Shown: piece by piece, positions 43,053-52,192 of the stretch
How the letters are laid out: each line of letters begins with the position of its first letter
Numbering within the stretch: the first letter of the stretch is position 1
Made by a program: the position numbers and the translations under genes
Notes under the pieces: generated by a model
Databases searched by the model: none
The model's input: the letters and a program-made list of their open reading frames with translations, nothing else
Told to the model about the DNA's origin: nothing
DNA from: Rhodococcus globerulus NBRC 14531
Lineage (GTDB): Bacteria; Actinomycetota; Actinomycetes; Mycobacteriales; Mycobacteriaceae
Direction of reading: 5' to 3'
NCBI RefSeq assembly: GCF_001894805.1
Contig: NZ_BCWX01000001.1
Coordinates: 1,240,001 to 1,304,000, forward strand
DNA length: 64,000 bases

Positions 43053-43400
43053 TTAGACGGCGCGGGCCCGTCGCCGGTATCCGGCGGCGGCGACGATCCC
43101 GATGCCGATCGCGATACCGACCAGATCGGCGGCCGCGTCCCACACCGAACCGGAACGGGAAATCGGCAGGACTCCCTGCAGGACTTCGGACACCGCGGCA
43201 AAGGCGATCAGCCACAGCGCCGTGAGCCACCAGGGGATTCTGGCGTGCAACGACGTCATCGCCAGAACCACGAACATCAATGTGTGGGTGACCTTGTCGC
43301 TGTTCTCCGGCCCGGACGGAACGGTGGATCCGGGGGAGAACAGCATGATCAGTGCGATCACCACAGCGATGGCGAGTGGCCAGTACCGGTTGTACGTCAT
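43053..43400 (-). CDS. VanZ-like small membrane protein
   Basis: A 115-residue protein with four hydrophobic segments. The VanZ-type motif is seen as SDKVTHTLMFVVLAM, and the acidic EVLQG and DAAADLVGIAIG near the end are typical. VanZ-like proteins are widespread; the role is unknown outside teicoplanin resistance. The ATG at 43400 overlaps the preceding stop by four bases, making it the last gene of a three-gene operon. Confidence 0.8.
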   Translation of the reverse strand: MTYNRYWPLAIAVVIALIMLFSPGSTVPSGPENSDKVTHTLMFVVLAMTSLHARIPWWLTALWLIAFAAVSEVLQGVLPISRSGSVWDAAADLVGIAIGIGIVAAAGYRRRARAV

Positions 43401-43738
43401 CCGCGCGTCACCGTGAGTTCGAGGGCGCCCTCGGCAAAACGCGAAACCGCGTCTGTTGCGGTAGCAAGAGCATCGTCGTGGCCGGATCTTGCCCAACCGG
43501 TGAGTTCGGCAGTGGCGCCGCGGGGCGTCAGCAGAACCTCCGCCAGAAGTTCACCGGTATTCGGTTGGCACACAGCCCACGAGTAGACGGTGTTCTCGGC
43601 CCACTGAGATGTCCGGAGATCTACGTAACCGGGGTCGCTGATCCCTCCGTCGGCAAGCGCCGGTCGGTCGTCGACGCGTTCGTCCGCGCGCAACGCACGC
43701 AGGTACCACGCGCCCGCATTGATCTCTATCGGGTCCAT
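43397..43738 (-). CDS. Small GNAT-like or hypothetical protein
   Basis: A 113-residue soluble protein. SQWAENTVYSWAVCQPNTGELLAEVLL resembles the first strands of GNAT acetyltransferases, where ...GELLAEV is the beta-2/3 hairpin. The acetyl-CoA binding loop (QxxGxG/A) is absent, so it may be a truncated or repurposed GNAT fold. ATG 43738 follows the DUF1707 gene by 4 bp. Function unknown. Confidence 0.65.
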   Translation of the reverse strand: MDPIEINAGAWYLRALRADERVDDRPALADGGISDPGYVDLRTSQWAENTVYSWAVCQPNTGELLAEVLLTPRGATAELTGWARSGHDDALATATDAVSRFAEGALELTVTRG

Positions 43739-43742
43739 GAAT

Positions 43743-44144
43743 TCAGGAATTCCTGTCGTCGCGACGTTTCTTCTTGCGTTCTTTGTCCGTCCCGAACAGC
43801 AGCGCGCCGGCCAGTGGAATGGCAAGAAACCACAGCCACGTACCGGTGACGAAGAAGAGGATGAGGGCAAGAATCGGGATGACCGCCATGATGCGACCGG
43901 ACCAGTCGGGGTCGAACTTCCGCGCTGGAACCGAAGCTGATGTGGTGGCGGGAGATGGAACGGGATCGGGAAGATCCTTGAAAACCGGAGCGAGTTCACT
44001 GCGAGTTGTTGCAGCCGTGACGATTCCACTGCGCTCGTCGAACTCCGAGACAGTGAGGCGACCGGCTGCAAAATGCTCGGTCAGCGCCGTCAATGCCTGC
44101 TCACGTTCAGCAGTGCCGATACGAATGTCGGGAACATCAGCCAT
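43743..44144 (-). CDS. DUF1707 domain membrane protein
   Basis: A 133-residue protein. The N-terminal DUF1707 domain (about 6-58) is seen as IRIGTAEREQALTALTEHF and GRLTVSEFDERSG. Two hydrophobic segments follow at about 87-120, then a Lys/Arg-rich tail. DUF1707 proteins are common in actinobacteria, membrane-bound and of unknown function. First gene of a three-gene minus-strand operon; separated from accA3 by a strong hairpin. Confidence 0.8.
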   Translation of the reverse strand: MADVPDIRIGTAEREQALTALTEHFAAGRLTVSEFDERSGIVTAATTRSELAPVFKDLPDPVPSPATTSASVPARKFDPDWSGRIMAVIPILALILFFVTGTWLWFLAIPLAGALLFGTDKERKKKRRDDRNS

Positions 44145-44167
44145 GAGTGACAGCCTACTCAAACGAC

Positions 44168-44209
44168 TGTGCGCCTTTCCGGTAGTGGGAACTACCGGAA
44201 AGGCGCACA
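44168..44209 (-). terminator. 19-bp hairpin between accA3 and the DUF1707 operon
   Basis: Arms at 44168-44186 and 44191-44209 are perfectly complementary (core GCGCCTTTCCGGTAGT) with a 4-nt loop. It stands 16 bp after the accA3 stop, with a smaller GGGCC/GGCCC hairpin in between. No clear U-run follows on the minus strand. Confidence 0.85.
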
Positions 44210-44224
44210 CGGGCCGGAGGCCCC

Positions 44225-46042
44225 TTACTTAAGTTCTGCCAGAACCGTGCCCTGAGTGATGGCTGCGCCTGCCTCGACGGACAGTCCGGTGACGATGCCG
44301 GCCTTGTGCGCGTTGACAGGGTTTTCCATCTTCATGGCCTCGAGGACAGCGATGAGGTCGCCTTCGGCAACTTCCTGGCCCTCGGTGACGGCAACCTTGA
44401 CGACGGTGCCCTGCATCGGAGCGGTGACGGCGTCACCGGATGCTGCGCCGCCGCCCGCGCCGCCGCGCTTGCGTGCCTTCGGCTTCTTGCGGATGGCACC
44501 GGATGCTGCGCCGCCGCCGTTGCCGAGCGAGAACTGACCCGGGAGGGAAACCTCGACACGACGTCCACCGACCTCGACGACAACGTTCTGACGCGGCAGA
44601 GCCTCGTCCTCGTCGTCGACCGGTGCACCGGAACCGGCGTACGGCTCGATGGTGTTTTCCCAGTCGGTTTCGATCCACTTGGTGTAAATGTCGAACTTCT
44701 CGCCGTTGCCGACGAATGCCGGGTTCTCGACGATGTGGCGGTGGAACGGGAGGACGGTCGCGAGGCCGTCGATCTCGAACTCGGCCAGAGCGCGAGAAGC
44801 ACGCTGGAGGGCTTCTTCGCGGTTGGCGCCGGTGACGATGAGCTTGGCGAGCATGGAGTCGAACTGGCCGCCGATGACGTCGCCGGCAACAACACCGGAA
44901 TCGACGCGGACGCCGGGGCCCGAGGGCTCACGGTAGACGGAAACGGGGCCGGGGGCGGGCATGAAGCCGCGGCCGGCGTCTTCGCCGTTGATGCGGAACT
45001 CGAAGGAGTGTCCACGCGGGGTGGGATCTTCCTTGATGGAGAGCTCTTCACCGTTGGCGATGAGGAACTGCTGACGCACCAGGTCGATGCCTGCGGTCTC
45101 TTCCGTGACAGGATGCTCGACCTGCAGGCGGGTGTTGACCTCGAGGAAGGAGATGGTGTCGCCCTGAACGAGGTACTCGACCGTTCCGGCGCCGTAGTAG
45201 CCGGCTTCCTTGCAGATCGCCTTGGCGGACGCGTGGATGCGTGCGCGCTGGTCGTCCGTCAGGAAGGGGGCCGGAGCCTCTTCGACGAGCTTCTGGAAAC
45301 GACGCTGCAGCGAGCAGTCGCGGGTACCGGCAACAACAACGTTGCCGTGCTGGTCGGCGATGACCTGAGCTTCGACGTGGCGCGCCTTGTCGAGGTACTG
45401 CTCGACGAAGCACTCGCCGCGACCGAAGGCGGCGATGGCCTCACGGGTAGCGGATTCGAACAGCTCGGGGATTTCCTCGATGGTCTGGGCGACCTTCATG
45501 CCGCGTCCACCGCCGCCGAATGCTGCCTTGATGGCAACCGGTACACCGAATTCCTTGGCGAACGCGACGACCTCGTCGGCACCCTTGACGGGGTCCTTGG
45601 TGCCGGCTGCCATCGGAGCCTTGGCGCGCTCGGCGATGTGACGAGCGGTGACCTTGTCGCCGAGGTCGCGGATGGACTGCGGTGATGGACCGATCCAGAT
45701 CAGGTTCGCGTCGATGACGGCCTGGGCGAAGTCGGCGTTCTCGGAGAGGAAGCCGTAGCCCGGGTGAATGGCGTCGGCGCCGGACTTACGGGCTGCGTCG
45801 AGAATCTTGTCGAATACGAGGTAGGACTCGGCGGAGGTCTGTCCACCGAGGGCAAACGCCTCGTCTGCGAGCTTCACGAACTGTGCGTCGGCATCGGGTT
45901 CGGCGTAGACAGCGACGCTGCCGTAGCCGGCGTCCTTGGCTGCCCGAATGACCCGCACCGCGATCTCACCGCGGTTTGCGACAAGCACCTTCGTAATGTG
46001 CGCGCTGGCATGACTGGGCACTGAGCCTCCTGTAGTTCGCAT
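44225..46042 (-). CDS. accA3: Acyl-CoA carboxylase alpha subunit AccA3 (biotin carboxylase + BCCP)
   Basis: A 605-residue fusion. The biotin carboxylase ATP-grasp part (about 15-460) begins with [20 protein letters not shown] and contains [11 protein letters not shown]. The biotin carrier domain at the end has EAMKMENP with biotinyl-Lys571. It pairs with AccD5/AccE5 and other beta subunits to make malonyl- and methylmalonyl-CoA for fatty and mycolic acids. Two starts look usable: ATG 46042 behind GAGGAGA, and GTG 46021 behind AGGAGG, which matches the mycobacterial N-terminus best. Biotin is added by the BirA encoded in this window. Confidence 0.95.
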   Translation of the reverse strand: MRTTGGSVPSHASAHITKVLVANRGEIAVRVIRAAKDAGYGSVAVYAEPDADAQFVKLADEAFALGGQTSAESYLVFDKILDAARKSGADAIHPGYGFLSENADFAQAVIDANLIWIGPSPQSIRDLGDKVTARHIAERAKAPMAAGTKDPVKGADEVVAFAKEFGVPVAIKAAFGGGGRGMKVAQTIEEIPELFESATREAIAAFGRGECFVEQYLDKARHVEAQVIADQHGNVVVAGTRDCSLQRRFQKLVEEAPAPFLTDDQRARIHASAKAICKEAGYYGAGTVEYLVQGDTISFLEVNTRLQVEHPVTEETAGIDLVRQQFLIANGEELSIKEDPTPRGHSFEFRINGEDAGRGFMPAPGPVSVYREPSGPGVRVDSGVVAGDVIGGQFDSMLAKLIVTGANREEALQRASRALAEFEIDGLATVLPFHRHIVENPAFVGNGEKFDIYTKWIETDWENTIEPYAGSGAPVDDEDEALPRQNVVVEVGGRRVEVSLPGQFSLGNGGGAASGAIRKKPKARKRGGAGGGAASGDAVTAPMQGTVVKVAVTEGQEVAEGDLIAVLEAMKMENPVNAHKAGIVTGLSVEAGAAITQGTVLAELK

Positions 46043-46161
46043 TATCTGTCTCCTCGGTGCACTGACGGAGCAGTCACCGTCGGAGTTTTACTGGCATCGC
46101 TTCGGAGTGTATTCATCGCTTCGATGCAGGTTGTAACCGGATCGGTCTACCTGGGCCGTGC

Positions 46162-47574
46162 TCACGAAACGGTTTGCAAAGCTACCGACGAGTAGCCGGG
46201 AGCGTCGTTTGTCGGGTTCTTCTCTTCGTTGCCGACGACCGTTTCTTCGATCGCTCGACGGAACGCCGCCACATACTTGTGCACCGACGAGTTTGCGGTG
46301 TCGTTGTTGGGATAGCGCACAGCCAGATTGAGACCCTGTGGTGTTCGATTGATCCAGAGGTAGACGTCATGGGTGTATGCCTTGCTGCGCAGCGCGCGTG
46401 CCTTCCATTCCGGCCACTGTGCTGCTTCCGGGACAAATCGAACATCCATGTAGGACACCACAAATCGAGGCCGGATCGGAGTTCCGAGTTTCTCTCCGAT
46501 GCGATCGAACGGTATCGCTGCCGCCGGTTTGCGCATGGACATCGATGTGGCAGCCCGCTCGGCGAGAGTGTCGAAGGAGCGGTCGGAATCAATCGGGATG
46601 TCCAGTGGACACAAACCGACGAACCACCCGAGCGCGCCGGCCCATTCCTGAGCGGTGCGAGTGTGGATCGGCGTCACGACCCGGAAATGATCGACCCCGG
46701 CGACGTCATGTCCGACGGCGGCAAGGCGGCCGAGCAGTCCCGCGAAGTAGCCGACCCCGCTCGCGGCGCACTTGGCGCTGAACGCCTTCGACTGATCGGT
46801 GTCGAGAAGCCACGTCGACAGCCCGTTCTGGGACTCCGGACCCCGATCGCCGATAGGCAGTGGAAACTGGGGGAGTCCGCCGTCTTCCATGGCCTCTCGC
46901 CAGACGTCGAGAGCGGCGTCCTCGGCGTCTTGATCGGCCATCTGCTGGCGTTCCTGTGCCCCGAAATCGACGTAGCTGCCGACCGGGAACAAGTTGGCAG
47001 GCTGGCCCGTCAGATTCTCGCGATACAGCGACGCGATCTCGTGTGCGATCAGGACGATGGAAAAACCGTCGATGATCGAGTGATCGGCCGCGAAGAACAC
47101 TGTGAAGGGGCCGTCGTCGGTTCGAGGTGTGAGGGTCGCGAACACGTACGACGGCCAACTGTGCGGTGACGCAAACTCGTCGAACAGGCGGTGCAGGTGC
47201 TCGAAATTGACCTGGCTCGGCGAGTTGTATCCGTGATCGACAACGCCGATGTCGATTCCGTTCACGGGAACCGTGTGCCGAATGATCTCACCCGACTCGG
47301 TATCGAGTGACGTGTGCGAGCGAAGAACTTCGTGCCGATCGATCCACTGCTGCAAGGTAATTCGGAAAGCCTCGAGATCGAGTGGTCCGGGGATCTCGAA
47401 CGCCGTTCCGAGCCAGGACTGCCCGCCCGCGCCCGCGGACGAGCGCTGCAGGTGCGCCTCGTGGATGTACGACGCCGGGCGCGGATCAGGCGTCCATTGA
47501 CCGGTTGCGCACGGAAGCCATTCGACGAGCGATCCACTGGGAATCGCGTAGTCGGCAAGTTCGGTGAATTCCAT
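46162..47574 (-). CDS. PapA-type condensation-domain acyltransferase (copy 1)
   Basis: A 470-residue stand-alone condensation-fold acyltransferase. The PapA signature HX3DX14Y is complete: His165, Asp169 (DHSIIDG) and Tyr184. The C-terminal half has the GWFVGLCPLDIP strand lining the tunnel. PapA proteins esterify sugars or diols with acyl groups from CoA or carrier proteins. No signal peptide. ATG 47574 is 10 bp after the SufE-like gene, so it is read with sseA-sufE. In mycobacteria sufE and accA3 are direct neighbours as I recall, so this gene appears inserted there. Confidence 0.85.
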   Translation of the reverse strand: MEFTELADYAIPSGSLVEWLPCATGQWTPDPRPASYIHEAHLQRSSAGAGGQSWLGTAFEIPGPLDLEAFRITLQQWIDRHEVLRSHTSLDTESGEIIRHTVPVNGIDIGVVDHGYNSPSQVNFEHLHRLFDEFASPHSWPSYVFATLTPRTDDGPFTVFFAADHSIIDGFSIVLIAHEIASLYRENLTGQPANLFPVGSYVDFGAQERQQMADQDAEDAALDVWREAMEDGGLPQFPLPIGDRGPESQNGLSTWLLDTDQSKAFSAKCAASGVGYFAGLLGRLAAVGHDVAGVDHFRVVTPIHTRTAQEWAGALGWFVGLCPLDIPIDSDRSFDTLAERAATSMSMRKPAAAIPFDRIGEKLGTPIRPRFVVSYMDVRFVPEAAQWPEWKARALRSKAYTHDVYLWINRTPQGLNLAVRYPNNDTANSSVHKYVAAFRRAIEETVVGNEEKNPTNDAPGYSSVALQTVS

Positions 47575-47584
47575 GTTCTTGTAC

Positions 47585-48001
47585 TCAGCCCCGCAAACGA
47601 CGCTTGATACGGGCGAGCATCGCGGACATGCCGCGCAGACGAAGGGGACTGACCGCTTCCGCGAGACCGAGCGCCGAGTAGAAATCGTCGGGAACCGCAA
47701 GAATCGCGTCCGCGCTCTGACCGTCGAGGCCCTGCGCCAGGATGGAGGCAAAGCCACGAGTGGTCGGGGCTTCTGCGGGCGCGCTGAAATACAGCCGGAC
47801 CTTGTCACGATCGGCATCGTCCACCGAAAGGAACAGCGGCGACTGACATTCCGGAACTGGTTCCATGGCGTCTTGTTCGAGCTCGGCGGGTAGCGGCGGC
47901 AACTCGCGACTGAACTCGAGAAGGAGAGTGAGCTTGTCGGAGGTGCCGACGGCTGCGAAATCGTCGACTATCTCCGCCAGTGGCTCAGGTAATTCGCTCA
48001 T
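47585..48001 (-). CDS. SufE-like sulfur-transfer protein
   Basis: A 138-residue SufE-family protein. The acceptor cysteine is in [10 protein letters not shown], matching the SufE Cys loop; the N-terminus [15 protein letters not shown] is typical. It probably accepts sulfur from a partner, plausibly SseA, whose gene overlaps it by four bases (ATGA). Equivalent of Rv3284. Not located near a suf operon, so a role apart from Fe-S assembly is possible. Confidence 0.88.
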   Translation of the reverse strand: MSELPEPLAEIVDDFAAVGTSDKLTLLLEFSRELPPLPAELEQDAMEPVPECQSPLFLSVDDADRDKVRLYFSAPAEAPTTRGFASILAQGLDGQSADAILAVPDDFYSALGLAEAVSPLRLRGMSAMLARIKRRLRG

Positions 48002-48900
48002 GCCGATGCTCCGGCGGGAACGTCTCCGGGTTCTTCGCCGACAGCGATCGGAACGCGCACGGCATTGCCCCACTCGGTCCACGAACCGTCGTAGTTGCGG
48101 ACGTCGGGGTACCCGAGGAGGTGTGTGAGGACAAACCACGTGTGGCTCGAGCGCTCACCGATACGGCAGTACGCAACGATCTTGTCTTCGCGCGACAGGT
48201 CACCGTAGATCTCGTCGAGTTCTGCGCGCGTGCGGAAACGGCTGTCAGGGGCGGCGGCCTTGGCCCACGGAATGCTCCGGGCGCTGGGGATGTGACCTCC
48301 GCGCAGCGCGCCTTCCTCTGGGTAATCGGGCATGTGGGTGCGCTCGCCGGTGTACTCCTGCGGTGACCGCACGTCGATCAGCGGTCCGCCGCCGAGATGC
48401 GCCAGGACGTCGTCCTTGAAGGCGCGGATGGGAGCGTCGTTACGCGCGATCACCGGGTAACCGGTGGACGTGGCAAACGGGACGTCGAACGAGGTGTCGC
48501 GGTTCTCCGCAATCCACGCGTCGCGGCCGCCGTCGAGCAGACGGACGTCCTCGTGTCCGAACAGGGTGAACACCCACAGAGCGTATGCCGCCCACCAGTT
48601 GCTCTTGTCGCCGTAGATGACAACGGTGTCGTCGCGGCTGATGCCCTTGCGGTTCATCAGGTCGGCAAAGGCCTCGCCGTCGATGTAATCGCGGGTGACC
48701 CGATCGTTGAGGTCGAGGTGCCAGTCGATCTTGACGGCACCGGGGATGTGCCCGATGTCGTACAGCAGAACGTCCTCGTCGGATTCGACCACCTTCAGTC
48801 CCGGCGCACCGATATTCGCCGACAGCCATTCAGTAGAGACCAACCGGTCGGGATTACTGAACTCGGCAAACGCGGGTAAAGGATCGGGGGCAACGGGCAC
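47998..48900 (-). CDS. sseA: Thiosulfate/mercaptopyruvate sulfurtransferase SseA
   Basis: A 300-residue two-domain rhodanese. The active-site loop CRIGERSS with Cys245 is in the second domain; the first, inactive domain has the conserved [20 protein letters not shown] stretch. The GTG at 48900 was chosen: AGGAG stands six bases upstream and the length matches mycobacterial SseA (297). The ATG at 48948 would add 16 unsupported residues. In Mycobacterium SseA-SufE have been linked to sulfur transfer and oxidative defence; here the pair is unchanged but flanked by acyltransferase genes. Confidence 0.92.
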   Translation of the reverse strand: MPVAPDPLPAFAEFSNPDRLVSTEWLSANIGAPGLKVVESDEDVLLYDIGHIPGAVKIDWHLDLNDRVTRDYIDGEAFADLMNRKGISRDDTVVIYGDKSNWWAAYALWVFTLFGHEDVRLLDGGRDAWIAENRDTSFDVPFATSTGYPVIARNDAPIRAFKDDVLAHLGGGPLIDVRSPQEYTGERTHMPDYPEEGALRGGHIPSARSIPWAKAAAPDSRFRTRAELDEIYGDLSREDKIVAYCRIGERSSHTWFVLTHLLGYPDVRNYDGSWTEWGNAVRVPIAVGEEPGDVPAGASA

Positions 48901-48970
48901 GGGTGGCTCCTGTAAGGCGAATCGATCGGGTCGATAGACGGACTCCAACGATTCTAGGCGCTCCCCGCGT

Positions 48971-49001
48971 GGGAGTCGCTCGAATGCGTGCGAGGGCTCC
49001 C
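48971..49001 (-). terminator. Imperfect hairpin after the PapA pair
   Basis: GGGAG (48971-48975) pairs with CTCCC (48997-49001), with inner CTCG (48979-48982) and CGAG (48991-48994). It lies after the PapA copy 2 stop and before the sseA start, so it may end the two-gene PapA transcript. Weak evidence. Confidence 0.4.
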
Positions 49002-49028
49002 GCTCCCGCTGCCCCGAACCAGGTCGGG

Positions 49029-50492
49029 CTAGATCAGCGGTGTTCCTGCTCCGATCGCCGAATCCCTCAATTGTTCGGTCAGACTTCCGATCGGCGTCAC
49101 GCCGCGCTTGCAGATGTCATGGAGTTTCCGGTCCAGTTCGGTGAGGAAGTTCACCATCGTGACGTTCGCTACGTCGGTGTCCGGGAACCTCGATCGCAGT
49201 GACAAGCCGCGGTTTGTCCGTGAAATCCAGAACTGTGCGTCGTCGGCCACGGTGACGTTGCTGATGTGGTGAGCGTTGAGTTCGTCGTGATCGTCGGTGC
49301 CTGGAAGCCTGCGGTAGTCGATGTACGAGACCATGAAGACATCAGTGCGAGTGCGACGGATCTTCTCGCCCAACGCATCACGAACTTGTGCCATCGTGAG
49401 ACCTTCGAGTGTCAGTGCCACCCGGAACGACGCGTGCGTATGTGCCAGCGACGCCCCGAAATCACCGTCCGGGGTGACCCGCACGGTGATCGGCGCGCTC
49501 GTGGTGAGCCACCCGATTGCGTCCGCCCAGCGGGGGTCCTTACGGATGTGCAACGGAAACTGCAGTGGCAGTGTGGATTTCCCGGTAGTTGATTCCGTGG
49601 TCATTCCCATCGCCGTGAGAACTCCGGTGAAGACACTGCCACCTGCCGCGGTGCAGATCGAGTCGAATTCCGCTGTCCGTTCGGCATCGAGGAGAACCCG
49701 CACGTCCGCTCCTTGCGGCGCCGGATGTCCGGCCTCCACACCGAGATCGAGGGGGAAACTCGGCGACGTGCCGCCACAGATTTCGTAGAACCGCTCCCAC
49801 TCTCGCAAGCGGGGATCGTTCTCGATGGGAACGAGCCCGTCGGCTTCCAGTTCGCAGTAGCGCACGAAGCTGCCCGGATCACCCAGGTGGCTCATCACGT
49901 CGGCAACAGCACTCGCGTCGTCGAGCGCGGGGAGCGCGTTCAAGCCCTCGTAGATCTGACGGAGCTCACCGAGTGCGATGACCAGTGAATAGCCGTCCAC
50001 CAATGTGTGGTCGAATGCGCTCAGGACTGTGTAGTGCTCGGCGCGCTCCACCGTCGCGAAGGTGTACGCGGGGAACGTCAAGGGATCGCAGACCTCGGTG
50101 AACCGCTTCTTGAGATGGCTGCGCAGTTCCGCAGTGGTGGCCGTGGTCATCGGTTCCGACGTGACGATAGTTGCGGTCGCATGGTCCAGATCCATCCGAA
50201 CCGCACCGAACTCGCCGACCTCGAAGCCGGTGTGCAACGTGTCATGGCGACTGATGAACAGTCGCAGAGCCAGATCCAGTGCCGGACGGTTCAATTGGCC
50301 GGGGAGATCGAAAGCTGCTGCCATCCAGACACTTCGGCCGACGCCATGGGTGCGCGCCGTCTCGAGGTGGAAATGCTGATTGTAGGACGGCGGAATCGCG
50401 GATTCGGTGACAGCGTCGTCAGCCGGCTGCAGCGACCATTCGGTGACGACGCCGGGTTCGAGGCCGTAACGGTCGATCGATGTCACATGCAT
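49029..50492 (-). CDS. PapA-type condensation-domain acyltransferase (copy 2)
   Basis: A 487-residue paralogue with the full HX3DX14Y signature: His162, Asp166 (DHTLVDG) and Tyr181. [12 protein letters not shown] strand and a [11 protein letters not shown] segment near the C-terminus match copies 1 and 3. ATG 50492 overlaps the stop of copy 3 by one base (TGATG), so translation is coupled. It presumably acts on a related acceptor or in sequence with copy 3. Substrates unknown; no polyketide synthase or fatty-acyl-AMP ligase is encoded nearby. Confidence 0.85.
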   Translation of the reverse strand: MHVTSIDRYGLEPGVVTEWSLQPADDAVTESAIPPSYNQHFHLETARTHGVGRSVWMAAAFDLPGQLNRPALDLALRLFISRHDTLHTGFEVGEFGAVRMDLDHATATIVTSEPMTTATTAELRSHLKKRFTEVCDPLTFPAYTFATVERAEHYTVLSAFDHTLVDGYSLVIALGELRQIYEGLNALPALDDASAVADVMSHLGDPGSFVRYCELEADGLVPIENDPRLREWERFYEICGGTSPSFPLDLGVEAGHPAPQGADVRVLLDAERTAEFDSICTAAGGSVFTGVLTAMGMTTESTTGKSTLPLQFPLHIRKDPRWADAIGWLTTSAPITVRVTPDGDFGASLAHTHASFRVALTLEGLTMAQVRDALGEKIRRTRTDVFMVSYIDYRRLPGTDDHDELNAHHISNVTVADDAQFWISRTNRGLSLRSRFPDTDVANVTMVNFLTELDRKLHDICKRGVTPIGSLTEQLRDSAIGAGTPLI

Positions 50493-51973
50493 CAGGCGAC
50501 ACCCGACGCGCGTGAAATCGAGTAATCACCCTGGGTGGCAACAGTTGTGATGACATTCGCCAGGTGCTTCGCGAAACGGGTGACCGACTCGTGCGCGGTC
50601 GGTGTGTCGGGATGGGAAATCGCCATCCAGGTACCGGTCTGCACCCGATTGATCCACATGGAGGCGATCTGCGTTTCCTTACCGCCGACAATGCCGGTGG
50701 CATTGGTCTCGACGTAGGTTTCCGATCCAGGCGTGCGGCGGCCGTCGATGTAGGAGACGATGGGGGGCGGCGTCAATGTCTTCGTAATTCCGGTCGACGC
50801 TCCCGCTTCACCCATGGCGGCGAGCACGACGTCGATCACTTGTTGCACCGATACGTGCAGGAGTGACTTGCCCCGGTGATACGCCTGCTGGCCGATCTCG
50901 GCCAATTGCGTGAACGTCTGTTGCTCCCCGATGTCGATTCCGACCGGAATGAGATTGACGTACCAACCTTGGGAGAACGTGTCGGCTTCTGATCGAGTGC
51001 TGACCGGCGAGAGCGCGATGAACTTGTCGCGGCCGGCCAATTCGAATTCGGTAATAGCGAGCGCAGTGAAGATTCCACCGATGAAATTCGATCCGTTCTC
51101 CTTGCAGACGGCCCCGAATTTCTCGCATTCGATATCGTCGGCTAATTCGAACCGCGATCCGATCGCGGGTTTCGGGGTGTCCTCGGCACCGAGCGGCAAG
51201 GCAAATCCCGGGAACGACCCACCGCTGCGCATGAGGTAGCCGAGCCACTCGTGAACCTCGGGAGATTCCATGGTCAAGGTTGCGGAGAGTTCCTGCTCGG
51301 CTCGACCCAGCTGGGCGTAGCTACCCGCAGCTGGAAGCTCGATGTCGGTTCCGGTCGTTTCGGCGGCGTAGCACGCGCGCAGCTCCGCGTACGTCAGCAC
51401 CATCGAATACATGTCGGTGTGCGCATGATCGATCGCGTGGAAGAGTGTGAAGCCGGGTGATTGGGGCGAGAGGTGCTCCACCGCGCCGAAGACAAACGCG
51501 GGCCAACCCAATCCGCTGGTCTCGGTGGCAAACTTTCGCTCGACCAGAGCGCGGACGTCCTCCGGGTCGCTCAGCTCCTGGCCTTCTCGGTATGTGAGAT
51601 CGATGGTTTCCGGCGGCACCACATGGCGTCGCACCGGAAAGTTCGGGTCGCTCGGATCGGCCATCGCAGCGTCGAACGAGAACCAACTGTGCAGGGTGTC
51701 GTGCCGGCGGACGTACTTCGTGAGCGCGCGCGTCATCGCCGCGCGGTCGAGCGGGCCGTCGAAATCGAAGGCGATGCCGATCCACGGCGATTGGGGATCA
51801 CCGTTCTCAGCAGCGATACGCGCACGTCGGAAGTGACGGTCCTGCATCGTTGTAGGAGGTAGATCCCGATTGATCTCTGCTCCGGCAGCGCTCGCGGCGC
51901 AGGCATCCGTGACCCCCCATTCGACCACCCTTCCGGGTTGTGGACGCCAATGGGTGATCAAATTCAGATCCAT
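50492..51973 (-). CDS. PapA-type condensation-domain acyltransferase (copy 3)
   Basis: A 493-residue paralogue. His183, Asp187 and Tyr202 keep HX3DX14Y, but the motif reads DHAHTDMY: the glycine after the Asp is Met188. C-terminal strand GWYVNLIPVGIDI and VSYIDGRRTPG are conserved. The ATG at 51973 has AGGAG nine bases upstream; the longer frame to 52129 lacks conserved sequence. First gene of the PapA pair and divergent from the EmrB-type exporter. Confidence 0.84.
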   Translation of the reverse strand: MDLNLITHWRPQPGRVVEWGVTDACAASAAGAEINRDLPPTTMQDRHFRRARIAAENGDPQSPWIGIAFDFDGPLDRAAMTRALTKYVRRHDTLHSWFSFDAAMADPSDPNFPVRRHVVPPETIDLTYREGQELSDPEDVRALVERKFATETSGLGWPAFVFGAVEHLSPQSPGFTLFHAIDHAHTDMYSMVLTYAELRACYAAETTGTDIELPAAGSYAQLGRAEQELSATLTMESPEVHEWLGYLMRSGGSFPGFALPLGAEDTPKPAIGSRFELADDIECEKFGAVCKENGSNFIGGIFTALAITEFELAGRDKFIALSPVSTRSEADTFSQGWYVNLIPVGIDIGEQQTFTQLAEIGQQAYHRGKSLLHVSVQQVIDVVLAAMGEAGASTGITKTLTPPPIVSYIDGRRTPGSETYVETNATGIVGGKETQIASMWINRVQTGTWMAISHPDTPTAHESVTRFAKHLANVITTVATQGDYSISRASGVA

Positions 51974-52192
51974 CGAGTAGGGCTCCTGCGCATGTCGTAA
52001 GAGAAGGTCCGTCCTGGAACTGGACAGACGATGAACTATCGCATTCGGGAGAACGGATTGTCTGTTCTTCCCTGTTCTAAACCGATAATGATTACAACCA
52101 CACCTACCGGACATTGTGGTCATCTCCATAGTGACGTATCCAGAATGCCGTCATATGGACAGGGTGGCAACAACCTCGTCTAGTGTGGCCGG
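51974..52192. promoter_or_regulatory. Divergent promoter region of PapA pair and exporter
   Basis: The longest non-coding stretch of the window (219 bp), with locally lower GC. CTGTTCT occurs at 52062-52068 and 52072-52078, a 10-bp direct repeat that puts both copies on one face of the helix. A nearby ATAATGATTACAA segment could hold a minus-strand -10. No regulator gene is adjacent. Promoter positions are not certain. Confidence 0.45.

Noticed and set aside
44306-45685. 459-residue plus-strand open frame opposite accA3
   Set aside because: Shadow of accA3; Asp/Gly/Leu-rich with no family motifs.
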